Shown here one piece after another: positions 22,430-35,510 of a stretch of DNA of 64,000 nt; the first letter of the stretch is position 1; every line of letters begins with the position of its first letter. The stretch is taken from NCBI GenBank assembly GCA_022747635.1, contig JAKTNV010000014.1:11724610-11788609 (forward strand), read 5' to 3'. The DNA is from Hetaerina americana (Eukaryota; Arthropoda; Insecta; Odonata; Calopterygidae). The notes below the pieces were generated by a model, which worked only from the letters and a program-made list of their open reading frames with translations, was not told the origin of the DNA and did no database searches. Position numbers and translations under genes: made by a program.

Positions 22430-25400
22430 AATCGCATTCCACTTAAACGCACGAATGTATTTTCTCGAGTTTTTGAAGTGGAAATAATTACCATTCTATG
22501 CTTCGTTTGAAATCAGTGGAAAGTTTTTCTGCCACTTAATATATGCAAGTATTACCCAGTCAATCGATGATGCGGCTAGAAAAGGAGAAAAGGGAAATAT
22601 GTTCGAACAATTCTCTCAGTCAAAACTCTTCTCGTTTATTTTCTCCCAAAAAATTATCTTTTGTGTATTCTTATTACTGACGAGACAGCCGAATGATGAT
22701 AAAATCGATTTGAAAAATGCTTTTAAAATTAAAATATTGAATACTTAAAATTCCCTGCGATCCATTCTTGACTATGGCTTGACATTCGTGGCTATTTCAA
22801 ATCCTGCAGGAGGAAGGTTGAAAAGAGATCTTGACGGAGAATAGGGAACTTTTGTGAAAAGAGTAAGATTAAGATTAAGCGACAAGGGTACGCTAGTCTC
22901 GGCGCATTATGAAAATTTTCTCGCTACTTCGTCAAAAATAAGATACATTTAGGAGAAACTTTCTCGTGGACTTAAGAAAATAATGCGCGGATCATGACGT
23001 ATCCAGTCGGAATGGCTATCACCGAAACAGCCCTTCCACGTACTTTTAAATGCCGGAAACGACAAGTTTCGCAGATAATTTAGAATTGATTGGAATGGAA
23101 ATCATTAATGAATACTCGATAAACAGTGAATATGTTGTAGATTTTATTAGCAAAGCGCCATTGGATTTTATAGAAATTTGCTAGAAAATAGGACGACTAA
23201 TGCTGAATGGTATTTATGTAGTGGCGACCAAGTAAACCTCGAAAGAGGGGCAGTTTCATGCATGAAAATAATTTTGTTCCCTTTTTCGTACAAAGAAAGT
23301 TGGAAAACGTGCTAAATTTCAACATAATCTTACTTATTTGGAGACTACAATGAATACTTCAGTTAGTGTATAATTTTATACTCGCGGGAGTGCAACTATT
23401 CAAAAGTTGTACCAACTTGAAAATTAATAATCATTTTGAATATTATTAAACCAAAAATATATTCCATTAAGGGGCAGCTATGGACCCCCACTTGGCTCAG
23501 CCCTTATATTTACCACGGCCTCCAAGTATGGGCCGATATTAGAGAGGAAAGCTTTCCAGTCTGTGAAAAACTGCCATATAAGCTCACGAACACTCGCAGT
23601 TACTACGGAAACTGGAGTGGAGACCCTGGAAATCCGAACTCTCAGCGTTAGTGTAGACTTATTACAAAATCGTGCGATTTTACTGGCGACATAAAGGAAT
23701 GAAACCATGCTTCGCCCTACTTTGGCAGGCTGAACAATGAAGAGAGCTAAACTGTAGAGGGGATCCGAGGACGTGTTTCTCCTGGCATTAAATCGTAATC
23801 GAAAGGCACGAGCACAAAAAGAACGACACACTGATAATACCAATCTCCCCTTTTATACCTTCTTTCTCTAGATAATTTTATTGCTCGTGTCCCAACGCCT
23901 CCTCCCTCACAACCTTTCAGCGACTCGCGGGGTATTGTATAAATGTAGGTGACGTGAATTACGGTAAAACATCCGAAAGTTTGTTCATTTGTGTAGTGGA
24001 TATAATCATATATTTTATAATCGACGATTTTTGTGGCATACTTTTTCTTAGACTTTTGTTCCAGGAGTGGGGTCGGTGGAAGTGGCGGAGTTGAGAAATC
24101 AGAAGGGAAATGGGAGAATGCTTAATGAATTTAGTTCGGTGATTGATCCCTTTAAGGTGTGTAAAACGTTATAAACTGCAGGAAACTGACCAATATCAGT
24201 TTCAGACTCGATATAAAGTAATAGTTTTTGAAAATAGATTTCGCAAATCTAATGTGAATATCATTTTCCTGAGAGCTCGACATGAATATAATACCCGTTT
24301 AGTTATTCCGTTTCCTTATGCGAAGTTAAGAGTTTGCCCATTTAGTTTAATGCTTAAGCGGTAATTTACTCACCCGTTAACCCGGAAGGCGTAAATCAGG
24401 GCTCCGAAATTTTCTTTTAGTGAATGGCGGTGATTATTTCATGCCTATGATTTCCAAAGATTAAATGTGTGTATGTGTTTGCACGAGTGAATACCGAAAA
24501 ATGAAATTCTATCATGTACGTAGATGAAAAATAGAGCAGCTTTATGCATTGATTAATGATAATAGGTCTTCATTAGTGACATTGACGTTAGCCAATTGCT
24601 GGAAAATTTCAGATAAATTTTCCACAGCCTTGTGTTTGGATTTCACGTTGATGTATTGGATGATTGGCACATATTCTATTACCATGACCTTTGTATATTT
24701 GGCAAACCTTTAAGAGGGTGTTTACCTCGAATTTATTATTTTAAAGAAAAGGTTATTTAAAACTAAGCAATAATACTTAAGTTCTGAAGCAAATAATGAC
24801 CATTAGGATTTTAATACATCCTGTCGAAAATAAGCTTCCAAAGCCTTATCTATCAATGAGAGTGGCCGGTCGAAGTTTTCCAATGTTTTAAGATGCCTAA
24901 TACCAGGTATAATAGAATTTAGATAGGTAAAAACCTTATCTAATGTAACATATTTGGGCGAATGATCTCAGTCGACTCATTAATAACAGAATACACTTTT
25001 GACTGCAAATAATATTATATGTTTTTTCTATGCGTTATCGTATTTCCTTAGTGTAAAATATTTGGTCCCCATCGATAACTCTTAGACTTAATCTGCGACA
25101 AAATCGTATTCTACATTAACTTCTTTCTCCTTTGGTCTCTCTATTATCGCTAAAACCTAATTCAAAATAACTGAAAGACCATTTATTCTAATGCGCGAGG
25201 AAGAAAATGACTGTAATCATGTTTAAGCTCGTTAAAATGTAACTGCCTTTTGAAAAAATCTTCTTTTAGTTTTTCCTGCAGACGATTCTTATGCATTGGT
25301 ATTTCTTACATAACTATTTAGATAAAAGAAACGCTGGCCAACTTGCTCGCGGCAGAAAATAAAAACAAGAAATTGCCTTCATGCCCCCTCATCCAATGAC

Positions 25401-26620
25401 TTCAAGTACCCACATGATGAAATTCGAATTGTTGGTATCAGCAACGATTTGCGTTTCTTCCCAGGCGATGCTGACACTAAATTACCACTGCCTTGATGAA
25501 GGTAAACATTATATTCTCCTAATCGCGGTCGAATATTTGGAATATTTATTTATTGGTCCAATAACAGTTGTTTGAAACCTCTTACAGTGGTTACCGTACT
25601 GATACTAGCAACCGCATCGAGAAATCATTTTTCGAGTTAAATAATTTTAAAAGTCAAACCCTGATGTAATGGAAGTGTTATTGCTCTGGCGTAATTGCAT
25701 AGAAATTATTTAACTTTTTCTTCAATATGATGAGGTTTTTAGTCGATTTAAATCAATGGTTATAGATTAAAATGCAATATTCTTTCCGGGGATAGCAACA
25801 AGGGTATTTTATTCAGTGGTTCGTATTTTCTGAGCATAGTATTTGCCAACAGATTATCCATGCTCTTTCAAACAATATTGTTAATATTATTGCTTGTAGT
25901 CATGAGTGAGGCCTCCTGGAAGATCGGGAAAATACACGGTAGTGAAATTATAGAGGGCAATATTTCATCACCCTCGTGCTTACAGATTTAAGAAGAGCAC
26001 ATTTAAGTACGTATATTGGATGAGGTGAAATATCTACTTGGGAGAGAAACCGTGCTTATAACCTCGGACATCGGGAAATGACAGCCAAAGTTGGAGCGGC
26101 ATGAAAGAAACCTCACGTAATGAAATGAACGGTGGAGAAATATTCGAAAAACTTAAATAGATAAACTTAAAATATACTTCGCGATGGTAAGACATCTTTC
26201 ATCTTCCCCGAGCATTTTTATGAAAAATCAAGTGAGGAGAAAACGTCATACAAAACATTCATTTCGCCAAAACTGCACTATTACTATATTTATTCCATGA
26301 TCAAATCTGAATTTCGTTCAACGCATAACGTCTTTGCACCTCAAACCTTACCCTCGTGTGTAGTTTGGTGGTAATATGCTGCTGTGTAGATCGTTAGATT
26401 TGCTTTTAAAGCTGTCTCTAAAACCTTCCTGCTCTCCAATATTTTCCCTTTCGTCCTCTTCGCGCTCTGATATTCATGCACGTAAATGATATTATTCCTC
26501 GTGGCCACCATCATATTCGAGGATGAAGTTAATTTTTTTCTGTCTCGACTTCAAGGGATTCGTGAGTAGTTTAGTTGGATGAGGAATCATAACCAGTTTC
26601 CCAAGAGGGCTGGGAGTCGG
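22430..26620. other. No gene seen
   Basis: A 4-kb AT-rich stretch. The best minus-strand frame (23843-23478, 121 codons) has no motif I recognise. No repeat family of this window was detected. Confidence 0.55.
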
Positions 26621-26900
26621 GAATCTTACCCGCTTTCGGTTGGCCTAATGAACGGCCTCACGGAGAAAGAGAGGGAGAGAGAGAGAGAGGGAAAGGGGAG
26701 TCCACGCGAGCAGCGGGTTATGACTCCGTACAAAAAAAAAAGATTCAAATGGAAGGTCACGATCTCTTCTTTAGTTTCCCCTCTCCATTCCCTTTGTCCC
26801 TTCGCCCTGACCCTTCTCCCCGTCGGCTCTCCCTCCCTCTCTCGAGGTGGCGGCGGCGGCGGTGACTAGGCGTCGACTGGCGCCGAGGAGTGTCTCGAGA
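26620..26900. other. GA repeat and GC-rich tract
   Basis: A GA-rich microsatellite (26663-26699) is followed by C/T-rich sequence and a GGC trinucleotide run (about 26845-26860). The plus-strand frame over it is compositional. Confidence 0.55.
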
Positions 26901-27990
26901 GAAAAGAATAGGCGGTGATAATTTTTTATTTAAACAGGCCCCGAGAGTGTCTGGAGGAATTAAAAATTTTCCGAAGGCAGACGCGCACTCACGTTCGTCT
27001 CCTCATCAGTACCTTTCTTGGATGCGACGAAGGGGATTCAAAGTATTAGATGGCCATCAATCTTGAGCGAAAACGCGCGAAGTCGTGGCAGGTGGAAATG
27101 GTTGACTTATTAGGCTTCAAAGTAGATGCTAATGTGTTCATATTTCGGTAAAGATTGATTATCTTTGATCTTTTGCTGTCCGTATGGCCTTTGAAGCGAC
27201 ACTGCTAATGTCAAAGGTGTCTGTTATAAAATATAATGCTGTTTCTCAAGTTCTTAAGGCCATTAAGGATTTTTCTACATTAATGAGACGTGTTTTACTG
27301 GTATTTCAATCGTTAAACACGCATTACGAGTGTATATTGTCTTCCTATTGACTGTCCAAGAATACCGACTTACCATATCACTCCTAAGTTATTTCGTACC
27401 CATTGAATGAAATTGGTTGAAAAACCCATTGCTTACACCACTCCGGACTCGACTGAATATCTGAACCTTTAGGATAATGGCGAAAGCTTATTTTTTGGCG
27501 CACCCACAATCGCGGTAGCAGCTGGTATTCCAGTCTCAAGGGCTGGAACTAATTGGGCCATTCTTTGCAATCAGTCGGCGGAACGCGATAAGGATTTCGT
27601 ACGTGCATGTGGGATATCATGCTTGTCATAACAACATTTTAATTTGTCCGATTTTTCAGAGGTGGCCCCAAAGAGGCACAAACGTATGAACGGGTTAGAC
27701 CAAATTAACCTAGCAAATCCAGGACCAAATTTGTTCCGATAGAGTCAGTTTACACGGTGGGTATTTTTTTCTAGAACATTCAAAACTTACATTTTACTCC
27801 TGACATTGATAAATGATGAAATATATGCAACAGAGCTGGAATATTTTCCTTGTTTTTTTCCTGGGGCGTTCTAGATTGTGGGAGATGGTATATGTGGGAC
27901 TGGTGTGGTGTCGGTAAACATTATAAAGAATGTAAAGTATATTTATATCTATTAAGCGTTATCCGTTACTAAAATTGTTATTGGCACCAG
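26900..27990. other. No gene seen
   Basis: Mixed sequence without recognisable features. Confidence 0.6.
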
Positions 27991-28150
27991 TCTACCGGGT
28001 TAGGGTAGGCTTCCGATGGGCTCAGACACTACTCGTTTTTGTATTTCTAAGCCATGACTAACGTGGCACTAAAAATCCTTAAACCCCATGCCATTATACG
28101 TCATTTATATTTGCTCGTTTTTTTAGCTCTTCATGCTTTCTAATGAAAAT
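27990..28150 (-). pseudogene. LINE-A fragment: last codons and 3' UTR
   Basis: On the minus strand the sequence encodes KHEELKKRANINDV before a stop (28140-28095). This matches the xELKxxA block of the LINE-A copies at 1.1 and 30.2 kb. The 3' UTR then carries CATCGGAAGCCTACC, shared with the same family. Only the extreme 3' end remains. Confidence 0.6.
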
Positions 28151-30070
28151 GTTACCATAAAAATTCAAGAGGAATACGAAAGGGAAATCTATGTGATTGT
28201 TGTTGAAATAATAAGTATTAAATATGATAAATATAATAACATAATGACATTAGCAAAGGATGTATATAAAAATTAAAATTAACGATATAAGGAATTGCTC
28301 AACTTAATGCCACGTTTCCACGACGTGGGAGTAGGAAAATAAGCTGAGGACAGCGAGGTTACTTGGGTAAGGTACGAATGATGGGGAGGAAGTCGGACAG
28401 AGAGAGCCATAGACCGTCGATTCAAGAGTTTGCTTGTAACGAAAGGTGACAGAGAGCCTTCCCTTTAATGTCCAATCCGACGGAGGACGCAATGCAAGCC
28501 GTTCATATCCTAGGGCAGCTCGTGTACACCCACCTCTTTCTTCTGAGGATTCTCTCATCCGGCGAATTACGTATGTCATCATGAGAAACGGGCGCCAAAC
28601 ACCTCGTTAAACGTGGATGTCGAGTGCCAAGAACGCCTCAGCTGGTGCTACCAAAGTCTGAAAAATGCCCGCTGTATCAGTTGCCTCAGATTAGTCGACT
28701 TTTGTATTTCTCCTCGCCACGTTAACGACAGGCAGTTCGGCGTTAGATATATGGTCGCCTAATTTCCAGAACTGCGAATGACAGCGATTTCAAATGTTTC
28801 CTTTACCATCTAATTTTGGAGGCATTTAAATGGAGCGGAATGAATTATTATACGGATGAAGGAAGATGGAAATTACCATAGTAATAGCAAATCAAAACTG
28901 TATTTCATTTTCTTCAAAAGTTAACCAAAAGTTGGAAGGATATGTACGCGATAACAATCAATCTTGAGATACATTTATTCTACGTGTAATTCTGCAATGA
29001 AATAAATCACGCTGATACCATTAATTTTTGTGTCGTCTTAATTTCTATTTTATTTCTTCAGTCGTGAGTCTTAGTCGTCATAATTCGGGAAGCCAGGATG
29101 TTGAAGGCTTGAAAGAAAAGCTCTTTCTTTATTCTTAAAAAAAAATATTCTTTGCCATTTCGAAAATTTTCCTTTTTCAACTCAAATACATTTCAAAATG
29201 TTTTTATTGCGCAACTGTAGCAGACAGAGAATAATAATAGTAACAATAATATTGAGTCTAAAATAGCAATAACGATCCGGAATCCCCGTTTCAGGGACCC
29301 GTTCATTTTCGGGGTCGGAAAGAAAAAGGTGTTTCTTCCGAGAATTTAATTCCAAATATTTATTTCACTTGGGAGAATTTGTTCACGCAAGAATACGAGG
29401 GAAATTCGTCTCTCACATTAGCATACACTTCCAATCAAATAACGCAGATAGTTGTGACATTTCTCAACGAAGCCTATAGCACTCTATCAAAACACCCTCC
29501 CCCTCCTCGAAATACGAAAATGGACAATAGTGCATATAAAATGTCGGTATTATACTAGTGTGCCGATAAAGATACCTCTGTCAGTGATCGAAACACCTAA
29601 CTCATCACCCTGGTATTTTTTGTAACCGACGGTCGACATGCTCCATGAAAAATCACACATTCCGATTTCAAGCGCTGCGGCGAATGTGCTCAAAGGATGT
29701 CGATAGTTTCTGGTCGATTTTTATTGATTAATTATCAAATCGAATTATCATGGAATGCAAGCCATGTCAAGAAGTTCAGAACTATCATCACCAGCGGTAG
29801 TGTTGATGGAACAAGGTCAAATAATCTTATAAAATTAAATGGATTAATGATCATTAAGCTCATTATGGGCAAAGTTTTTAATTTCCATCCGAACACTTCA
29901 GGTTTTGGTTGAAATAATCGGAATCCCTCGAATGGAAACTAACCCATCGCTACGATGTGCTTTTAACGATAACTCTATGGCTAATATTCATAGATATACG
30001 CGATCATCATAATTCGCAATATCGACATTTAAGCAAATATTGGGAAAATTATGAGATAAGTCTGCTAGCT
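28151..30070. other. No gene seen
   Basis: AT-rich sequence with short frames only. A CpG-richer patch at 28300-28620 contains a 92-codon minus-strand frame of unknown nature. Confidence 0.55.
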
Positions 30071-30072
30071 TA

Positions 30073-30510
30073 GTATAGGTTTTTGATTGACTCTGGCACG
30101 ACATATTATTGTGCTCCTAAGCCGTGAACAACACGAAACAAATATTCTCAAAATCATTGCTAATTAATAAAGTAATCCTTCTTTAGCTCTACATGCTTCC
30201 TTCCTCGCTGAATCCGATCCAAAATGAAAAATCTATTCCTCCCTCCACCTCGTTTTCCCAGTATTCTCCCCTCCTTTACCTTCTTCATCATCCCATTGCC
30301 TCTCAGTACCTCCTGCATCCACTTGTAATGCCTTCTTCAAATTTCCTCCAACAGCCGTCTCTCTTTCCCTACCATCCGCAGAACTTCATCGTTTTTTTGT
30401 TATACAGTACAATTTATTTTTTCCATTCTTCTCCACACCTCATCTCAAAAGCCTCCAAAATACGCTCATCCTTTTGCTCAACGAACACGTTTCCGAGTCA
30501 TATAAAACTA
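30073..30510 (-). pseudogene. LINE-A fragment, best-preserved copy
   Basis: This is the most readable LINE-A copy. On the minus strand one frame from about 30390 to a stop at 30162-30160, broken by one internal stop, reads DEVLRMVGKERRLLEEI, RRHYKWMQEVLRGNGMMKK and GKRGGGRNRFFILDRIQRG, then KHVELKK. Just upstream, in other frames, lie SETCSLSKR and ERILEAFEMRCGEEW. This order (SETW-like, MRCWRR-like, xKWxxxVLRG, GKRxxGRxR, LDxIKRGRKxxELK) is the standard C-terminal extension after the reverse transcriptase in many arthropod non-LTR elements. The copy is 5'-truncated and frameshifted. The 3' UTR down to about 30073 contains the family's AAACCTA block. Confidence 0.85.
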
Positions 30511-30649
30511 CGCTCTTCAGTTAATATTTCAACTGTATCAAATTAAATGATGACTGTATATTTTAAATTTTATAAAATGTTAGTAAAATATTTTTGCAAA
30601 TACCTTGAACTTTCGACTCTAAAAAAATCAACGAGAACATCGCACATCC

Positions 30650-31170
30650 CAGAGTCAAATGGCGACGTCAAATTTTCGTCGTCATTCGCTGTATCGCGTC
30701 GTTTGACGGCCAAGCAGCTAGCTATCCGTGCTATATAGCATGTTGACATTGCGCACGGATGTGGGCTACGACGAACTGCTCGCCATTCCTTCGGGTGCTT
30801 CCCGTAAGTAGTGGAGGCGGGCGAATCCGTCCCCGGGTCCATCATCATAGCTAGCGTCGCTTCGCTAGCATCGCGGGGATCACCGAGCGGGAGGCGACCC
30901 GCCTCGTGGCATCCGTGAGGCTGAAAAAACATTTTTGCGAGCGCTCCCTTCGTCCTCTCTTTTTTTTTGCCCTCCCCCCTCGGCCTTTTTCCAGGGGAAC
31001 GAGGGGTGGAAGGACGGAAAGAGGGTAATTTATTGTTCAAGGGCAAGCGTTCCTCAGGAATAACGCAACAAAAACTCGTGTCCGCGATAACATTTAAGCA
31101 TCTCGGTTTCGTCGCGTACGCAGCAACAAAACGAAAACGAAAGTCGTCAGCAGCACGTTCTTCTTAAGAG
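30650..31170. other. GC-rich island
   Basis: CpG-rich sequence containing a T run and C/T-rich stretch near 30955-30990. A 158-codon minus-strand frame (31046-30570) overlaps it, but its product is low complexity at the start and shows no family. Not called. Confidence 0.4.
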
Positions 31171-33190
31171 CACACGCTTTCTCCTCAGTAATCAAGAGAG
31201 TACTCGCTTATCTAAACCCTGAAACCTCCTGTCTCATCAGAGGAACCAGATTAAAGAAACAATCGGCAGTAACGCGTGTTCAGGGAACAAAGTCTCAATC
31301 TCGGATCAAATTGGTGTGATAAGGCGATGTGGTAGTATTTATTCATATACTACAGCGTTATAGGGGCGAATTGTGTATTTACCACATACCCCAAGTGGTT
31401 GAATTACCTTCAAATGCATTAATTATCAAACTGAGTGTATGTTTTCTTTCGCCTGTTTAAACATGGGATTATATTTGTGACATACTTTTCAAAGTACATA
31501 TATCACTGCGCTATGAAATGAAGTGAATCATCTCGAATTATCAATTCGAAATTTCATGCATTAAGATTACTCTATTTCATTAGCTTCAATCAATCGTTCG
31601 AAAAATGTATACACAAAAAAGGATTGTTTACTTGAGGCATTGAAAAGGGTTAGTTTTTAATACGTAGAGTCGCGTTATTTCCCTGTCATCATCATTATTT
31701 ATCGAAGTTCATTGTTTTAATTATTTATATCCCCACTTCTTTTGCATATTAGTGGATATGTATGACATGTATGAAGTAATCCTTTTCTGCATGTATGGCG
31801 GGTACTCTAACACGCCCCACGACACGCCCTTGCGGCGGATTGCTGAGTCTTGTGTAGATATAGATCATAGTTTCAGCGGTAGCGACTGTCTATGACGTTT
31901 TCCAGTCGAATCCTATCGAGTCGATCGAAATCATCGAAGTGACTCTGATGGCGACGACGGCTGCTCCTTCGAAATGGAATCACCCTCGAGTCGACTCCGT
32001 TGTATGTTCGTCGCTATGGTTTTACGACCTTAGCATTCGGTGCTCCTACGGAAGTACCTGACCACTTCGTTCGCGGTCGTTTATACAATTTGAACGTGGA
32101 GCCCAGTTAAATGAGATGGCACTCGCCGAAATTCGCAAGTCGTCACTCGAGGTGAGAATGAGTCGACATGAACAATTGGCTACAGATCTGGGAAAGACGA
32201 CTGCCAAACCCTTGTTTTGAGCATAATCGGTGACGATTGCTCACCGCGAGTGATTGGCATGCCCGTGCGCGCGTGTTTCTCTCGCATCGAGAGGCTTCGT
32301 TCGTGATTTGAATTTAAACCACTCCTCCGGTTGACTAAACAGAATGGTAAAACCGAACGGAAAGCGAATTTGATGAATCTGTTGGCGCTTGTTTTGCTGC
32401 CGTAGGGCAATGGATATAATATTGAAACTCCATCCACGGCGGCGGCGAATTCACCAAATACGAATGCGAGAAATATAGGGCTGTCCGATGTTGGAATTTG
32501 AATGTGACAAGTATATATTTATATATGAAAAAAGGGTTGGATTGCCAACATGGTCATGTAAAACTTGCCAAGTTTTCCTTACAAATAACATGCGGAATCG
32601 TATCCAAGTCGTACGAAAATCTGAAGGGTCGTACGAGTCCGTTTAAAGTACAGGTAGATTAGGATTGGAGAGCAGACCATTTCCTTGAGAGCCGTATGCA
32701 AACTACAAATCAAAAGTAATCACGGCGTGAAGGCATGATCGTTGTTAACAAAAGAGTGCTACTTAACCGTAAAAAGGTGCGTGAACCGTAAAAAGGTGCC
32801 CATGGACCACCAAAATGATATAAACTGTAGCTTTTATGCGAAAGGGACGGATATTTTTATCAACAAGTAGGAGGAATATAATTTCCTTTGCAACAGCCAC
32901 GTGAAGAGATCTTCTATAAAATAAGCACGTCTCATCATATGCAAATTACCCGAAGTTTTATCGTGTGAAAGGACAGCATGATATGAAATAAATGCGTCGC
33001 GGATCGGGCGTTCTCTCGGACTGAATGCTGGCTGTGGGCGGAAACTCAGCGTGTGGCGCGGCCTTAAATCGAAGTATCATATTGGCTCTCTCTTTTCTCG
33101 TAATAATTTCGCTATAATATATCCATATGGAGGACCCTCTCGCTATACTTACTGAAAAATCTAATCACATCTCATTTTTTTCTTTAATTT
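31171..33190. other. No gene seen; TCGA-rich patch
   Basis: Around 31900-32160 the sequence is rich in TCGA-containing words and CpG, between AT-rich flanks. No coding or repeat identity was found. Confidence 0.5.
32765..32799. repeat. Short tandem duplication
   Basis: AACCGTAAAAAGGTGC occurs at 32765-32780 and 32784-32799, a period of 19 bp with no mismatch. Confidence 0.8.
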
Positions 33191-33191
33191 T

Positions 33192-33945
33192 CATCAACAT
33201 CTACATGGTACCCGGCAAGTCACCGTAGGGTTTCTTGCTGGCGGTGATTACAACTCAGGCGTGAATTATCAAAATTAAGTGTAGCTTAAAATGCAAATTG
33301 CCAATCTATGTGTCAAATAATTCGAATAATGGAACTAATTTTACGAGCCGCATGCACGGAGGTATCTAGGCGCGAAATGTTTCTCTACGCATGCGAAAGA
33401 GCTCCCAGTAAGGAGAAAAAAATTAAGGTTTTGGTAATGCTATATAGTGACATTGCAGAAGGTAACTTTCTATAGGGATGCATTTTTTCCAAATGCCATA
33501 GTTAATGCAGTTAAATTTAATCCCTTATCTTGCTCGGGGAAGTTGGAATCTTAAATGTCACCTCTCTATACTCATGGTCTTTGTAATCTTATTTTTGTGA
33601 TCTTGCCTATCGTAGTACGGCGGAGCTAATAATACATTTTTTTAAATATTCTCGAAAGATACCTGCTTCTAATTTTTGCAAAATATTTGTTCTTTAATTG
33701 CACCCTCGTTCCGTGAGTTATCTGGTTCCTCTAATAACCCTTGATACCTTAACAAGTCGATCACAATAAAGTGTTGGAAATCAAGCTCTAAATCGGTATC
33801 AAACTGCCTCCTTGGATTCCGTATATTAGTGGCATATTCTAAATGAGGGCTAAATATTGAAAGGCATCATCGCTCTTTTACCCTCTCGTCGCATTTCCCC
33901 TGTGTCCTCCTAATAAAGTCTAATTTTCTCCTAGCTTGTCCTCAT
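33192..33945 (-). pseudogene. LINE-B fragment: reverse transcriptase C terminus and 3' end
   Basis: Minus-strand reading gives RRKLDFIRRTQGKCDERVKE, then SIFSPHLEYATNIRNPRRQF. These are decayed forms of the ANKTLGFLRR...KCxxxVKExAYLSLVRPxLEYAS-VWDP motif of CR1/Jockey-like reverse transcriptases. Further on, YYDRQDHKNKITK aligns with the copies at 19.9 and 61.9 kb. The 3' UTR carries the GGCAAGTCACCGTAGGG block, and the insertion ends in a TGTAGATG-type tail (plus-strand CATCAACATCTACAT, 33192-33206). Multiple stops and the absence of the catalytic domain show that it is dead. Confidence 0.8.
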
Positions 33946-34171
33946 ATTCACCGTACATATGTATATTCCCCCCAAGCGAGATCGTGGGTCTCGAGTCTAC
34001 ACCATTTCGGTTTTATCGATGCAATCCACGGGGGAAATGTTTATTTTACAAGAAGGCGTCACTACACCGTTGCTTATGCTCCATTTTAATTGCTATGATC
34101 GCAGAAATCTGTCCGTTCAACGGATTCCGCAACTTCGCCGAATCGGCATTACGTTCGTAGTTTTAAAGGGG

Positions 34172-34680
34172 CAGAGATGGAGAGAGAGAGAGATGGAGAT
34201 AGAAAGGGAGAGGTCACACCACTTCCCGCCGAACTCCTCCTTCCCTCAACACTCTCCCTTCCCCCCGCACCCCGACCCCTCAACACTTTATCCGATCCCC
34301 TACTCCTACCCTCTCGTCACCCAACTCCCTCCCCTTTATCCTTTTGCTCCTTCTCCCTCATACCCTTCCCTCCGACGCCCCTCTCCTCCCCCGCAACTCC
34401 CATCACCCTTCATCCCTACCTCCCTCCCCCCTTCCCACTGCCCCGCAGCTAGTTAAGGCGTCTCCTCCTCCCCTCCCCCACCAGAGCCACTCCCAACCCA
34501 CTCTCCGTCCCCATTCCCAAAGAGAGGTCGATCCCCACCGCTAACCCTTCCCCTCTCCCTTCCCCAGACCCCTTAATCAAGCACCGTGTCATTGTGCCAG
34601 TAGAACGAGCAACTATAGAGGTTGGAGTGGGGAAGTGGAGAAAGGGGAGACCCTGGATGTCGGGAAGGGGGAGGGGTGGT
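34172..34680. repeat. GA microsatellite then long pyrimidine tract
   Basis: A GA-rich repeat (34172-34212) switches to about 340 bases of C/T-dominated sequence (34219-34560), then to G/A-rich sequence (34620-34680). All frames here, including a 165-codon one on the plus strand, translate to proline/serine/leucine low complexity and are compositional. Such purine/pyrimidine mirror tracts can form triplex DNA. Confidence 0.6.
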
Positions 34681-34689
34681 TTCCAAAAG

Positions 34690-34990
34690 GCCTCACGAAG
34701 CCATCCATGTCCGTGTGTATATTAATTTATATCTATATATACACGCGTGCAGACGCACACACGACAACACACGTCACATACACACGTTCAACTGCTGAAA
34801 GTCGTCCTGCAGTGTACGATCGCTTTTGATTCCTGCCTAATTTATTTTTTTTACATTTTTTTGAAGCGACCGTCTAGCTCTCTCTATCTCCATCAGGCAA
34901 ACACACACACGCACTTTTTTCCTCGAATGAGCCAGGATTCAGGTGGTGTTGGCGGCAGCGGAGAGAATGATTTATGGTGAAGAATTGTGT
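34690..34990. other. AC/AT-rich simple sequence
   Basis: Short TATA and ACAC runs at 34730-34790 and an ACACAC run near 34902. No gene seen. Confidence 0.5.
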
Positions 34991-35510
34991 GTGGAGTACG
35001 TTCGTTTGCGTACTTGTCCCTCGTAGTCACTCCTCGAGTGAGAGAGAGAGAGAGGTTGTGTGTTACGCCCCTCTTCCCTTCATCCCCGGCCCTCTTGCTT
35101 CTCCATTCCCATCTCCCCCTCCTCCTCTCCACTTCCCCGAAGTGGGGGCCGATCGTTTAAAAGAACTCGGAAGTTGCTCCTCTGGGAAGACAAGTGGTCT
35201 CCCACGCTCCTTCCTGGCGACCGATTGAAGCGTAGGTGAGCATGTTACGCATGCCCCGCGCGTTTAAACCGATTATGGTTGGGGCCATTGTTTACAACCG
35301 CACGTGTTTGGGCTTCAATGGGGAGCGCGACCAGGTTTGGTACCCCGATAGACTTCTCTCCCTCCCGCCATTGGTTTTTCCTGTCCTCCTCCTTCACCCC
35401 CTAACCGCTCACAAGACCGCGGGCGGAACTGCGACGATGCGGAAGACGACTGCGAGCCAAGATGAGCGAGTGTGTCCTCCGGATTTCTCGCAGTCGTTGA
35501 CGTAAACGAT
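34990..35510. other. GC-rich island
   Basis: GA repeat (35036-35055), C/T-rich run (35080-35145) and CpG-rich sequence to 35510. No credible coding frame. Confidence 0.4.

Noticed and set aside
27925..27950. Resemblance to the miR-1 sequence (GAATGTAAAGTAT)
   Set aside because: Only a partial match and no hairpin partner nearby.
30570..31046. 158-codon minus-strand frame
   Set aside because: Runs through a GC-rich island into AT-rich sequence with no family resemblance; the first part is lysine/arginine/glycine-rich low complexity.
33959..34456. 165-codon plus-strand frame
   Set aside because: Its second half is the translation of a pyrimidine tract (proline, serine, leucine), so the lack of stops is compositional.
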